64,000 nucleotides of DNA from Pseudoips prasinana (GCA_951640165.1 OX621240.1:11234713-11298712), one strand, 5' to 3'. Positions 53,346 through 64,000 are shown, numbered from the stretch's first letter. Program-made: numbers and translations. The notes: generated by a model not told the origin, from the letters alone.

Positions 53346-55484
53346 TATAAGAAAATAATGATGGAATTTCAATTTATGCTCAGACCCATATCTCAGATAT
53401 TTCATGGAACCAACGTCAAGATCTGGAGTTTAAAACTGGGTATCGTAAACAAAAGGAGACAGTAATTCACAAAGGAATGTATTCTAAGTTTCTGCATAGC
53501 TTAAGTTTGACCATGCTTTTATCTATGTAACGACTGTGGTCAAATATCAACGCAACTTGTCAGCTTCGTTACACAGATGCACTCAAAGGGTATTTGACGG
53601 TGATGTCATAATGAGCCTAAACGTGAAGCATGGATGTCAGGCTGCCTAAAATCTACTCAGTATAGAACAGATTATTTTATGGATAGTGCAACTGAAGAAC
53701 TTGATGTCTTTACAACAAAACCTTTTAACAAACAACCAAGTCTCCATCGGTTTGCCGTTAAAAATCAAAAATTCTCTTTTTTGCTCTTTATTTGCACGGC
53801 CAAGCGGTGTGAGTCTCTTCCTACTGGCTAACTCCAAACATACGCTTTGTGTTTCATGATTCCTCGAACTTCGAAACCTAAAGTTTTGTTAAGCAAATGC
53901 GGGCACTTTAGTCTTTTAACGAAGACATTTATAGATCTGTTAATGCACATTATTCCTCTCTAGTTTATTGTAGACTACGTTACATAATAAGTTAATGGTT
54001 ATACTTGCCTAAGAAAGATTTCTAGATTTCATTAGTGTGATATGATGGATATTTATTATATCACAAGTCGTCCATTTTTGGACGGTATGCCATTTAGAGA
54101 GGAATTCCACTCCTGACACGCAGGATTCTTGGCAGGAGTATTTGTTTCGTGCAGTCAGTGCATCACAGCAGCACGACTCTTTCCACTGCGAGAACTTCGG
54201 TTGCTACCTTCGGCTTCAATAGCGGCAAGTCTTAAATCGGATGCATTTATAATACTAGCGCTAATAGGGTAATGGGCCCAGAACCAGGAGACTACACAGA
54301 TCAACCAAAAAAAGCGTACTGAAGTATGTACAGATCCCATTCAGGGATCTACAGATAGAATAAAAAGTAATTGGGGTTGGTAAAAAATATCCTGAAGGAT
54401 CGAAGTGCTGTAAGTATGTACCTATACACAAACCTAGACAAATACAAGAGTAACGGGGATCAACTTGTGATGTAAGAAATAGCTATGCTGAAGTAGATGT
54501 TGATATGAAAGATATGAGAGATGATGTTTATGTGAGTGTAACATATACCTAGAAAGAATAAAAAACATATACGAATAAACAACAAATAACACATGAAAAA
54601 ATACGTACACTGATAAGAGCAAATACAAACACAACCAAAACAACTGTCCTTAGCCAAGAGGCTAAACTTCTCAAACGTTTAGAACTTTCTGTCATTTCTT
54701 TCAGGGCCCAACCAATCTCGTCCCATCCGTAAACTTTAATCAGATGCGCGCGTAAAAAATAGGATCTATTTGTTAACGTCGCCGCGGAACGCGTAACTTT
54801 TTTTTTACAATATCAGTAGGAGTGGGTACTCCGCACAACTTTTGGCCTTCTATTGCTATACGGATATTATTTTCGGCAAGTATATTTAAGTGCGATTTTA
54901 TTTATAGGTAAACGTAGACACACATGACGTGCTTAAACAGATGTTATTTTATAGGCTTAAGTCTTAACAAGTACCTAAATTAAATAAATCTTGTACTGAG
55001 TGTGTGTGGGACTCTTCCACAGTACCTCGGCCTTTGTACCTCCGCATGTAGTTATAAGTGGTACCTATTTGTTTATTTTGAATGAAATTGCTAAGGCAAG
55101 AAAAAAAAGTGTATCGTGATGCTTAATTTGAAGCAACCATTTCGTACTGCAACCATTTGGACTTTTGTGGTTGACTTTAATTGGAATTAATGGCTAAATT
55201 TAATCAATTATTCTTCAAATTTAGAAATCATTCTGTTGTTTTATATACAGTATTTCATCATCAGATGATGAAATACTAATCTACAATACAGTAATCATTC
55301 AGATTGGTATTTAAAAGTTATAGAACTTTTAAACAGTATTTGATCAACAAAACTGTTTTTAACGCCTCAATCGCTTTAATCTGTATGGCGTGCGTATACA
55401 CATGTTATGTCTTCATATCGAAACAAATATGTTTATAGAATATTCGATTTTTGTTTTATGGGATTATTCGCAATGCAATTTTAG
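53346..55484. other. 2.1 kb with no recognised element
   Basis: Short frames at 53634-53831, 54155-54340 and 54434-54657 show no domain. The stretch 54055-54110 (CACAAGTCGTCCATTTTTGG) may be an RTE trace. A palindrome lies at 55249-55277. Confidence 0.35.
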
Positions 55485-55560
55485 TAAAAGGGTTCCAACG
55501 GAACCCTTTTACTAAAACTCCGCTGTCCGTACGTCTGTCCTTTTGCCTGTCTGGTCAGCG
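55485..55560 (+). repeat. Fragment of the GGGTTCCGTA repeat with palindrome
   Basis: TTTTAGTAAAAGGGTTCC and its exact reverse complement are separated by AAC, then ACTCCGCTGTCCGTACGTCT GTCC. Same family as 39984 and 28584. Confidence 0.6.
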
Positions 55561-55599
55561 GTATTATATGAATCTCAACAGGAGACTCCCAAAAAAAAT

Positions 55600-55700
55600 C
55601 CTGCTAATATTATAAATGTTTGTTACTCTTTCACGCAAAAAGTACGGATCGGACTTTATGAAATTTTTGGTTATATAGCTTGTATATCCGAATAAAACAT
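55600..55700 (+). mobile_element. Small Helitron, 5' part
   Basis: CTGCTAATATTATAAATGTT TGTTACTCTTTCACGC, then GGTTATATAGCTTGTATATC CG. The 3' end with CTAGT is missing. Confidence 0.55.
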
Positions 55701-56044
55701 AATATATCAAATTTATATGTAAATAATACAAATAAAAGAAAGTTGATAATGAAAGGGTCCTCATACAAGTATAAAGTTATAAGCTTTCTTTTCATCATTT
55801 ATATGAAATGATGTGTCTAGGCTGTTTCCATAGTTGACTAAAAGAAATTGCCTTCGTGAATAAAAGGCCGCCAGTTGTTTAAATTTATTTCTTTACTCGT
55901 ACAATTAAAATATACGCCTTCGTCGTTTTTCTGTGTATGTTGATGACTATATTACTTTTGTATGTAAAACGGCTCCGTGAAAATAAACTCCTGTTAACTT
56001 ATCATTAGGTCGAATTCAAATTTGTGTCTGACTTGGATGGCTGT
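55701..56044. other. Unrecognised spacer
   Basis: No gene or repeat was identified. Confidence 0.3.
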
Positions 56045-56215
56045 AAATGTATATACCTTTTTTTTAAGGCAGGGGAGTGCTTAAGCATTCCACCCACAAA
56101 AGGTGTCTGCGGATGGGTATGTCGGACTCGCACCGACTAAACCTAACTTTCCGTAGACTTCACTTGGCGCCTACGAAGGAAGCCCTGGAAACGTGGGAAT
56201 GCTGCTCCAGGAAAT
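56045..56215 (+). repeat. Interspersed repeat shared with 28715-28865
   Basis: CACAAAAGGTGTCTGCGGAT GGGTATGTCGGACTCGCACC GACTAAA; the first part is poly-T then AAGGCAGGGGAGTGC. The class is unknown. Confidence 0.45.
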
Positions 56216-56524
56216 GAATTTTAGAAGATGTATTTCACCGTATTATCATCAACCCATGATTTAAACTGAAGACAAGTCGATCAGTACTCATTTAAAAATA
56301 CTATGCATGAAGCGCAAAGCTGAATTTTTGGTGTTTCCACGAGCTTTCTTGCATAATATTGATGAACCGTGCCGTCGTTTAAGATTCTCTATTAAAGATA
56401 AAAGTTCTCTTTCATTACGCATTTTATAAAATACTAATCACTGGTATTAAATAGTGGATGAAGACGTGAAAAGAGCCAACGAGTGGACAAGCTCTGAAGT
56501 CGGTTGCAAAACCCGAATTAACTA
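56216..56524. other. Unrecognised spacer
   Basis: No gene or repeat was identified. Confidence 0.3.
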
Positions 56525-56752
56525 AAAATATCCTGGGACATTATGCACACACGGCCATCTGATTCCAAACTAAGCAGAGCTATACTACATTTATTTTGTA
56601 AATACATACTTATATAGATAATTACTCCCAGACTCAAGACAAACAGACAATATGTTCATGCAAACAAATATATGTTCTGGATGGGAATCGAACCTACGAC
56701 TTGCGGTGTGGATAGCAAGCATCTACGAACCACGCCAACCGGCCGGTCAACT
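56525..56752 (-). repeat. SINE family B copy
   Basis: Tail AATATCCTGGGACATTATGC, body GATTCCAAACTAAGCAGAGC (then a gap), ATAGATAATTACTCCCAGAC, head complement GGGAATCGAACCTACGACTT, ending CACGCCAACCGGCCGGTC. Confidence 0.75.
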
Positions 56753-57109
56753 TGCAGTTAAGTGGATCTTTTGTGTACAGTAAGATGGGTAGTTATTTGA
56801 CTTTGCTAATTATGAGGTTTTACTACTGAGTAAAACTAACAATTTAAAACCTTACTATCAACTGCCATAAGAATTCGTTTAATAACATACTTCATATGCA
56901 TTAGTAGGTTTTTATTTTTCCTTCCAATGTAGGCATACAGAATTGGCATTGCGCCATCGTTGTGGGATATTCTTGTAATAGCATTAAGTTTCCGATATTT
57001 ATTTACTTGTATATCATGGGATATATGCAATATGTCTGATTAATGATTTCGCTATGTACAGTGTAAGTTATTAAGGGACAAAAAATTATTTAGAGATATT
57101 TAAGGAACT
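56753..57109. other. Unrecognised spacer
   Basis: The minus frame 56836-57030 has no recognised domain. Confidence 0.3.
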
Positions 57110-57215
57110 TATTAATGTCGCCGAATGCGGCATTCCTAGACCGGCTACTGTGGAGATAATTGGGAGGTTATACTTTGTCCAGGAGTGGACTTATTTTGGC
57201 TGATATTATGCTGAT
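57110..57215 (+). repeat. RTE-type LINE 3' end fragment
   Basis: Reads GGAGATAATTGGGAGGTTAT, then TTTGTCCAGGAGTGGACTTA TTTTGGCTGATATTATGCTG ATGAT, an RTE terminus in plus orientation. Confidence 0.5.
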
Positions 57216-57884
57216 GATATACCCAATTGACTTAATTATTTGCAAATAATCTTTTTTAAAAAATAAGCCCTATGGTTAGAGCACTTGTGCACCTTAGCAC
57301 CCGGGAGGAAACTTGTCAGATTCCTTTATTCATGTTTGTGTAAACCCGTTTATTCGTTTCGGGGGCTAATTGGAGCAGGGCCATCCCCCGTGCCTCGGAG
57401 AGCCATCGGTTCCAGTTGATAGTAGATAGTGAAGTGATTTATCCATGAATATTGGGTTAATGGGCTGGCCATTAAGCTTAGTATACTTTGAATATTTGTG
57501 GGCCAGTTTATCTTTGTTGACCGCCTCATTGCTCTAAAAAATAAAAGGTCGTAAATAATTCCGGCCATGGTAGCTTGACTTCTTGTCTACATGGAAATAC
57601 ACAAGCTTGTGGACTGAACAGGGGCACTTTCTAGTGCCTAACTTGCATAAAATGGGGTTTTGGCTTTAAATGCTGAGTCGCGCTAAGATGTGTTATTATT
57701 TTTCAAGTATAACAATCAGTCTTCGCCTGATCTCTCCCTCCTCGAAACAAATTGCCGTTCCATTGGATTATGAGAGTCAGGGGACAATGAACCTGTATTT
57801 GGGAACATATTTATGCAGTACAATAATATATGCTGTGTCGTATAAATGCGGGCACAAGCATTATACATATATTTGCATTCATCA
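57216..57884. other. Unassigned, partly GC-richer, possible retroelement trace
   Basis: The stretch CGCCTGATCTCTCCCTCCTC, then CAAATTGCCGTTCCATTGGA TTATGAGAGTCAGG (57726-57782) resembles a block I associate with lepidopteran retroelement 3' regions. The frames that cover it are not supported as genes. Confidence 0.35.
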
Positions 57885-58335
57885 TCATCATATCAGCCGA
57901 AACCGTCCACTGCTGGACATAGACCTCCCCAAAGATCTCCACATTTGCCGGTCCTGCGCTATACGCAACCAGCGGCTTCCATCGACCTTCACAAGATCAT
58001 CGGTTCATCTTGTAAGGGCCTACCCACGCTGCGTCTTTCGGCTCGTGGTCCACTCGAGAACCTTCCTTCCCCAAAAGGCCTTCGGTCCTACGAGTTATGT
58101 GTTCCGCCCACTGCCACTTCAGATTTGCTATTCTGCGGGCTATATCGTGACTTCGGTTCGTTTACGGATTTCAAAATTTCCGATTCGATCTCGGAGAGAA
58201 ATATGCCGAGCATAGCCCTCTTCACTGCTCTTTGGGTGACGTCCCCGAGGTTTCTAATGAGGCCGATTGTGAGCGGCCACGTCACTGTTCCGTAAGGCAT
58301 CACTGCCGCTCTTTGAGTTACTATAATATGCAAAT
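57885..58335 (-). pseudogene. RTE-type LINE C-terminal region
   Basis: The minus strand (58330-58088) encodes PYGTVTWPLTIGLI, then TQRAVKRAMLGIFLSEIESEIL, equivalent to the stretch after the reverse transcriptase in moth RTE elements; the left part gives the terminus GTCCACTGCTGGACATAGAC and the CTCGAGAACCTT block shared with 34265. Endonuclease and catalytic domains are absent. Frameshifted. Confidence 0.65.
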
Positions 58336-58364
58336 ATTTTACAGTAAATTCAAAAGCCTCATAG

Positions 58365-58612
58365 CTAGATGCTCTTACCGGTCCGAAAGCGATCGGCGAG
58401 GTTAAGTAACTAGACTCGCGGTCAGTCCATAGATGGGTGACCGCCAAAGTGGTTTTAATTACTAAGCGTCTCCGTGCTTCGGAGGGCACGTTTAGCTGAC
58501 GGTCCCGGTTGTAGTTATTAGACAACATTCGTTAAGCCATGTCAGAGGCCTACTGGGCGGCTTGAACAAATCTGACACTAGGTTAACCCATACGATAAGT
58601 AAGTAAGTAATT
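58365..58612 (+). repeat. 5S-rRNA-like SINE, copy 2
   Basis: The head ACCGGTCCGAAAGCGATCGG CGAGGTTAAGTAAC then CCATAGATGGGTGACCGCC (58378-58444) follows 5S rRNA order. The second block matches the 5S box C core GATGGGTGACCGCC exactly. The body CGTGCTTCGGAGGGCACG, CCCGGTTGTAGTTATTAGAC, AGAGGCCTACTGGGCGGCTT and a (TAAG)n tail follow. Confidence 0.75.
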
Positions 58613-59224
58613 CAAAACTGTTCAAGTTGTTGCTTTTAAAGGACTGTATGTATATCAGGTTAAAAGATTGAAACATACTAAACAGACGTAGAATGATTTA
58701 TTGTCATTTTTCTCCCGTTTTGTAATAAATAACAATAGGTCTGGCATTGGTGTGATAAATTCGGCGTATTCAACTGTAACCTATAGTTTGTGGGTTGAAT
58801 CCGAATGAGGTTATGGCTCTTAATTTAAGAAATTATTGCTGTAGGTAATGGTAGATATATTATAATTATCTCAATGTTATTTCGTACCGAATCCATATAA
58901 GTGTTGGCTAATTTACTTAAAATCTATGTTAATAGGTTCTTAACGGTTGCCCCATAACTATTTTACCCAGTGTCCCTGAATGGACAGTCAAGTCGGGCCG
59001 CAGTCATTTTCAAAAACTTTTCAAATTCAAATTTATTTTATCAAGAAGTTACAAACAGTATTCATACAGTTTAATAATGAGAGCATGGTTAACGTACAAT
59101 CTACAAAGCTTTTGAGTAGATATAAGGATAATAGTTTCATTCGTAATTCGTATTCTGCTGTGGGGTTCAGCAGCTGACATAAGTGCTATTTTCGTATTAC
59201 AAAATTTGTTTAGGCCCTAACGGG
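58613..59224. other. Unrecognised; possible retroelement 3' tail
   Basis: The stretch CAAATTCAAATTTATTTTAT (59023-59042) looks like the 3' end of a minus-strand retroelement. No gene was supported. Confidence 0.35.
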
Positions 59225-59462
59225 TGTTCTCAATAAAAACAGTGGACTGTATAAAATAGGTATATTGGTAATAGTTGGTCGAGTTTACAACAACAAGACG
59301 TCCCCGTTCCCTGGCTCGCGTGGAAGGCAAGTAAGTCCAGCGGAGACCAAAGCTGGCGCAACGTGAGGGCTAGTGCGGGGGCGGGTGCGGGGGCGGGCGC
59401 GGGGACGCAGATCACGGCCCCACCACCATTCCGCACTGCTACAGTTAGCTTAGGCGACGACA
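59225..59462 (-). repeat. Putative 3' LTR of the BEL/Pao element
   Basis: After the end of pol, the minus strand has CCCGGGGAATA, then TGTCGTCGCC, which fits a BEL LTR start; a matching ACA end on the minus strand is possible at 59225-59227. It contains a G-rich plus-strand run at 59375-59405. There is no second LTR in the window for comparison, so the ends are tentative. Confidence 0.4.
59375..59405 (+). other. G-run cluster (potential G-quadruplex)
   Basis: Five G runs of three to five (GTGCGGGGGCGGGTGCGGGG, then GCGGGCGCGGGG) within about 30 bp on the plus strand, inside the putative LTR. The element's own RNA would carry the C-rich complement. Confidence 0.7.
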
Positions 59463-59484
59463 TATTCCCCGGGTTGAAGGAACT

Positions 59485-61089
59485 TCAATTTTCTAAAGGA
59501 AGAGGGCAGATGCAGTTGAAAGCGCGACGAATAGTGCCTCTCTTCGTCTTCAACTCCGCCACTCGAGTGATTCCGTCCACGCCGGTATAGGTTTTCGTGA
59601 CCCGACCCAGGGGCCACAGTAGTGGTGGTGCCGTCTTGTCCTTAATCAGGACTAAGGAACCTGGCTTCAGCTCGCCTCTGGAATGAAACCATTTTGACTT
59701 TGCCTGCAGCAGAGAAACATATTCATTATGAAACCGCCTCCAAAAGTGTTGCCTTGTATGCTGAATTCGTTTCCAACGATCAAGCCGGGTAATGTCGGCT
59801 TCAGCCACCTGAGGGTATGGTACTGATAAGAGCGGTCGTCCAATCAGAAAATGAGAGGGGGTAAGTGCCGAAAAATCGTTAGGATCTGTGGAAAGTGGAG
59901 TAAGAGGGCGTGAATTTAAGACTGCCTCTCTAAGAGCGAGACAAGTAGCCATCTCCTCGAAAGTATAGTGAGCATGCTTACGTTTTAAGTGGAACTTGCT
60001 AGACTTGACTGCGGCTTCAGCCAAGGAATTAAAATGAGGAGCATAGCTTGGAGTAAAATTGAATTGTATACCTTCCTGAGCTATCTCAGACGCAACATTA
60101 GATGAATTTAAAAATCTGTACATGTCATTTGATGCGCCTACGAAATTTGTACCGTTATCGGACGTGATACTTCGAGGCTTGCCTCGACGTGCCACGAAAC
60201 GATTTAGAGCAGCCATGTAAGCCTCAGTGGTGAGGTCGGCAACGAGCTCCAAATGTACAGCTTTCACTGCCGAGCAAATAAAGATGCACACATAACATTT
60301 TGTTAGTTTGCAGCCCCGACCTTTGCGGTCGGCTATCAACACTGGCCCAGCATAGTCTACATAAGTGTGTAGAAAAGGAAATTCAAGGCGAGTCCTCGAA
60401 CTAGGTAATTGACCCATCATTGGCTGAATGCCTTGAGCTTTGTGTCTGAAACATTTAATACATTTATTCACGACAAATCTAGATAAATTTCGTCCTCCTA
60501 AGGGCCAATAAGTCTGTCGGACGTGTGACAGAAGTAACTGAGGACCTCCATGTAAAAGCTTTAAATGTTGCATTTGAAATAAAAGTTTAGTAAATATCTG
60601 TTTACTACATAAAATTATGGGATGCTTAATACTAAACTCATAGGGTGAATTTTCAAGCCTCCCGCCCACGCGAATGAGGTTATGACTATCAATAAATGGA
60701 GTTAATGATATTAATCTACTCTTGCGTGGCAATTTGCTACCTGATTTCAATGTAATATATTCGTCAAAAAACATTTCAAGTTGAGAATAATGTATAATTA
60801 CATTGAAAGAGTTTTCTAGCTCTTCTGTAGAAAAATTGCCACACATTTTATTTTTATGCTTTAAGTTATGTATAAATCTAAGTAAATAAGCGACTATTCT
60901 TTGTATTTTTGTTAGACTAGAGAACCTTGTTAATAAATTATGAATAACTAATGAATGAATTTTGTCTGATTGATGATTGTTATTATTATTGCTAATAAAA
61001 TGACTAGCTACTTCTGGCAAATCGTGTTTCGCTATAGCTGGCATTTTAGGCCACTCATTTTCATTTTTTAATAAAAAGGAGGGTCCAGA
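59485..61089 (-). pseudogene. BEL/Pao integrase region (downstream of the stop)
   Basis: 519 residues from the first Met (61044), but the frame continues upstream, without a shift, to the stop at 61090. An integrase HHCC zinc-binding set: His160, His165, Cys195, Cys198. Integrase catalytic acids: Asp230 (YVDYAGP), Asp296 (TSDNGTN) and Glu343 (LAEAAVKSSK), spaced as in Pao integrases. The C terminus has LKPGSLVLIKD and WPLGRV, typical of the family's end. It would insert the element DNA into the host genome. It would be made only as part of the pol polyprotein, so the stop before it should cut it off. Intact otherwise. Confidence 0.85.
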
Positions 61090-63999
61090 TCACCACAGGG
61101 GTGTGTCGGCAATGATGTCAGCTCTAAGTCCACGCGAAACAATATCTGCAGGATTATCTTTGGACGGTACGTAGCACCAAGTATAACCGTATGTGCTCTC
61201 CTGTATTTCGTGGACTCTATTTCGTACAAAAGGATTTAAATTATTAGAGGGAGTAGAGAGCCAACCCAATACGATGGTGGAGTCACACCAAAATCTACAA
61301 GTATGAATGGGTATAGTCAATGATTCTCGTACTTTCGTACACAGTCTTGCACCTAACAAAGCAGCAGAAAGCTCTAACTTAGGCATCGTAGTTGGTTTTA
61401 TGGGTGCTATACGGTTCTTAGAGACTAGAAGCTGTACCCCTACAGACCCATGACTTGAGCATGACCGAATGTACACGCAGCAGCCCATTGCTTTTTCAGA
61501 CGAGTCGGTAAATACATGTATTTCATGCGTAGTAGAGTCTGGAAGTAAAACCCAACGAGGAATTTTTAAGTTATTTAATGATGTAATAGAATTTTCAAAT
61601 ATTAACCAAAGACCTTTGATCTCTATGGATACCTCGTCATCCCAGTCAAGTTTTTCTAGCCATAGTCGCTGCATAATGATTTTAGCTTCAACAACGCACG
61701 GACCTATGAAGCCCAATGGGTCAAAAATCTGACTGATGACTGATAGAATATGACGTTTAGTGACTTTAGGGCATGATGTTATATTAATAGTATATGTAAG
61801 AATATCAGACTCACTTTCCCAGTTAAGACCTAGAATTTTAGAATTAGGTGAATTTAAATTATGTTCACAAAAATTTAAAATGTTACTATTAGAACAATGA
61901 ATGCCGTCTGTAATTTGGGACAGAATTTTTGGATTATTAGACCGCCATTTACGTAAATTGAATTTTGCAGACGCCAGAACTGATTTTAATTTCTGGGCTA
62001 CTTCAACTGTCTCAGAGTAGGTGCTTCCACCTCCAAGATAGTCATCTATGTATAGGTCGTGACGTAAGGCAGATTGCACGCGACGGTCGTCTACGTTATC
62101 GGCTAGACTGACAACACATTTGGTAGCAAGGTAAGATCCCGAGGCCGTACCATATGTGACAGTATTTAAAGAGTAGGTCTTAAGAGGTTCTGAGGGATCT
62201 GAGCGAAAAATATTTTTTTGAAGGGGTCTTTGAACTGGATTTAACTCTATGGCCCTATACATTTTTTCTATGTCACCTGAGACCACGTACTTATGTTGAC
62301 GAAAACGTGTTAAAATGGAAAACAGATCGTCTTGAACTACGGGACCGACCATCTGGAGGTCGTTAAGAGACAACCCCGAACTGGTAGAGGCTGATGCGTC
62401 GAATACTACGCGTAGTTGAGTAGTGGTGCTGGAAGTCCGAACTACTCCGTGATGAGGAATGTAGTGACTAATCGTAGCTTCAGGTGTAGAACTGTAAGGT
62501 GAGCCTAAAGTCATGTGACCTAAATTCTCATATTCCCTCATAAATTCTACGTATTTATTTTTAAAAATAGGATCGCGTTTAAAGCGTCTCTCTAAAGACA
62601 AAAAACGTTTCTTAGCATAGTCATATGAATGACCTAAAGTGTTAGGATCTTTTTTTAAAGGCATTGTAACGACAAACCGACCATCGTCCTTGCGGACGGT
62701 GTTTTGAACGAAATGTTGTTCACACATTTTTTCTTCTAAGGAAAAATCATGTTTAGGAGAAACGTTGTCAAGCTCCCAGAATTGAGTAAGATCGGGAGTA
62801 ACATGGGAATGGTGGCATACATAAGAAGAGGGTAAACTGTGCTGTTGCGAAATACTGCCCGGCACAATCCAGCCAAGCTTTGTTTCGCACAATTTGGGTA
62901 AGTTTTTCCCTAAATGTATAGAATTAGAGCCTAAGACATTCCAAAACACTTCAGCCCCTACCAGGATATCGATGACCGACGGAACATTAAAGTTCGGGTC
63001 AGCGAGTTTAAGACCTGATGGGATAGGGACATGATTAATATGCACGAAAGAAGACGGCAGGACCTTGGTGATCTCAGGTAGAACATGACATACGATATCA
63101 GTAGTAAATGCACGGCATAAAGACTCAATTGTAAAGTGCCAAGACTGTGTACTAGTAGATATGTGACTATTAATACCCGTTACCTTGGTACTCGTACCGC
63201 GTCGTGACAAACCAAGTTGTTCCGCAAAGCTCTGCGTTATAAAGTTTGCCGTACTACCGTTGTCCAGCAATAGACGCGCGGTGTACTTCTTACCCGTCGC
63301 ACTGGCCACGCTCACGACAGCTGTGGAAAGTAAAACATGCGAAGAAGTAGCAAGCTGCATAGAATTGGCTGATAAAACAATATCGGAAGTAGAAGGCGGC
63401 GTAGCAGGTGGCAATATGTTGAGAACTGGTTTTAAATCGTTGGATTCTATGTGCAAAAGGGTATTGTGCATAGATTTACAATATTTGCAATGTGATAGCT
63501 TGCACTGCTTAGCACCATGCCCGTAGCGTAAGCAGTTAAGGCAGACTTTTAGATTATTTGCCTGTTGTATGCGATTTTCTATTGTCAAGCCTCTAAATGT
63601 TTCACATTTATACAAAGCATGAGATTGGGAGCATAGCGGACATTTATTATAACTAGATTTATTGCTAAGTTTATTTCGATTGTAATTACTTTTATTTGAG
63701 TGAGTGGAATTATTTAAAGTGGAGCTATTTGATTGGTTACTGTGATTATTATTTAAGGCAACTACATTGTAACCATTATTTATATTAAAATTAGATTCTA
63801 AAGACTCCAACAAGTCGGCTTTCTGGCTTAGAAATAAACAAAAGTCTTTTAATTTGGGATCCTCTTCGAGAGTGTTTCGATGTTCTTCCCAATTGCGACT
63901 AGTTAAAATGTCCAATTTTTTAAACATTATAAAAATCAATAAGGTATCCCAATGTTCAACGGGTTGCTTCAAAGTTTTGAGCGCCCTAGTATTTTTATT
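61090..63999 (-). pseudogene. BEL/Pao gag end, protease, reverse transcriptase and RNase H
   Basis: The frame is open to the window edge; the first usable start (63972) is TTG, so the true start lies outside. Residues from 63972: gag zinc knuckles near 111-123 and 144-157 (CLNCLRYGHGAKQC); an aspartic protease with LLDNGS at 235-240 (catalytic Asp237) and Pao-specific GIN...ILVGAEVFW text; reverse transcriptase with RVVFDAS (521-527), GDIEKMYRAI (Asp567) and LYIDDYLGG (Asp643, Asp644); RNase H with Asp823, Glu867, Asp897 and Asp943. It would mature element proteins and make cDNA. A TGA stop at 61090-61092, just past the RNase H domain, interrupts a frame that then continues into integrase. 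Confidence 0.85.
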
Positions 64000-64000
64000 A

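Larger units (their letters stand above)
59225..64000 (-). mobile_element. BEL/Pao LTR retrotransposon, 3' part
   Basis: Order on the minus strand: gag end with zinc knuckles, protease, reverse transcriptase, RNase H, then integrase, then a putative 3' LTR. The element continues past the window edge, so the 5' LTR and gag start are outside. Within this window the frame is interrupted by one in-frame stop only (61090-61092). This is the best-preserved mobile element here. Confidence 0.85.

Noticed and set aside
54155..54657. Tyr/Phe-rich minus-strand frames resembling membrane proteins
   Set aside because: The hydrophobic look follows from AT-rich sequence; no family match or conserved motif.
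57670..58295. Two overlapping plus-strand frames of 149 and 181 residues
   Set aside because: They lie antisense to an RTE LINE fragment whose minus-strand reading gives family motifs.

Overview
The window looks like intergenic DNA from a moth or butterfly (Lepidoptera). It is AT-rich and packed with relics of transposable elements whose families are typical of that order: tRNA-headed SINEs, RTE-type LINE 3' ends, short Helitrons ending in CTAGT, small TA-flanked foldback MITEs and a BEL/Pao LTR retrotransposon. No host protein-coding gene, true tRNA gene, CRISPR array or bacterial-style operon could be supported. Almost all longer open frames belong to mobile elements, and nearly all of those are broken.

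Layout. 342-2716: a cut-and-paste DNA transposon with matching inverted ends and a broken transposase on the minus strand. 3.7-12.1 kb: SINE, Helitron, MITE and LINE fragments. 12209-14577: a compact LTR element with 354-bp LTRs differing at only two positions and a decayed gag with a CCHC knuckle. 14.8-18.6 kb: SINEs, inverted repeats, a MITE and a 5'-truncated LINE. 18.6-18.98 kb: a second LINE end facing the first. 19-23.1 kb: mostly sequence I do not recognise. 23.1-34.5 kb: LINE relics, SINEs, a MITE and Helitron pieces. 35.65-41.4 kb: a fourth MITE, a hexamer satellite, a LINE nested in a SINE, and a 0.6-kb interspersed repeat. 41945-45400: a stack of LINEs (RTE, then a CR1/Jockey-like element, then another RTE piece), all minus strand. 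45.5-58.6 kb: SINEs including two 5S-rRNA-like copies, Helitrons and RTE ends. 59225-64000: the 3' part of a BEL/Pao element on the minus strand, whose long frame is interrupted within this window by one stop codon and runs off the window edge.

The elements interact by nesting and by borrowing. LINEs are inserted in SINEs, and several SINE families with different heads share one 3' tail, which suggests a shared LINE partner. A recurrent oddity is a set of short, perfect or near-perfect inverted duplications inside otherwise ordinary repeats (16301, 17870, 42539 and others), which look like template-switch scars. All family assignments were made by eye from motifs and remembered family patterns; no database search was run.
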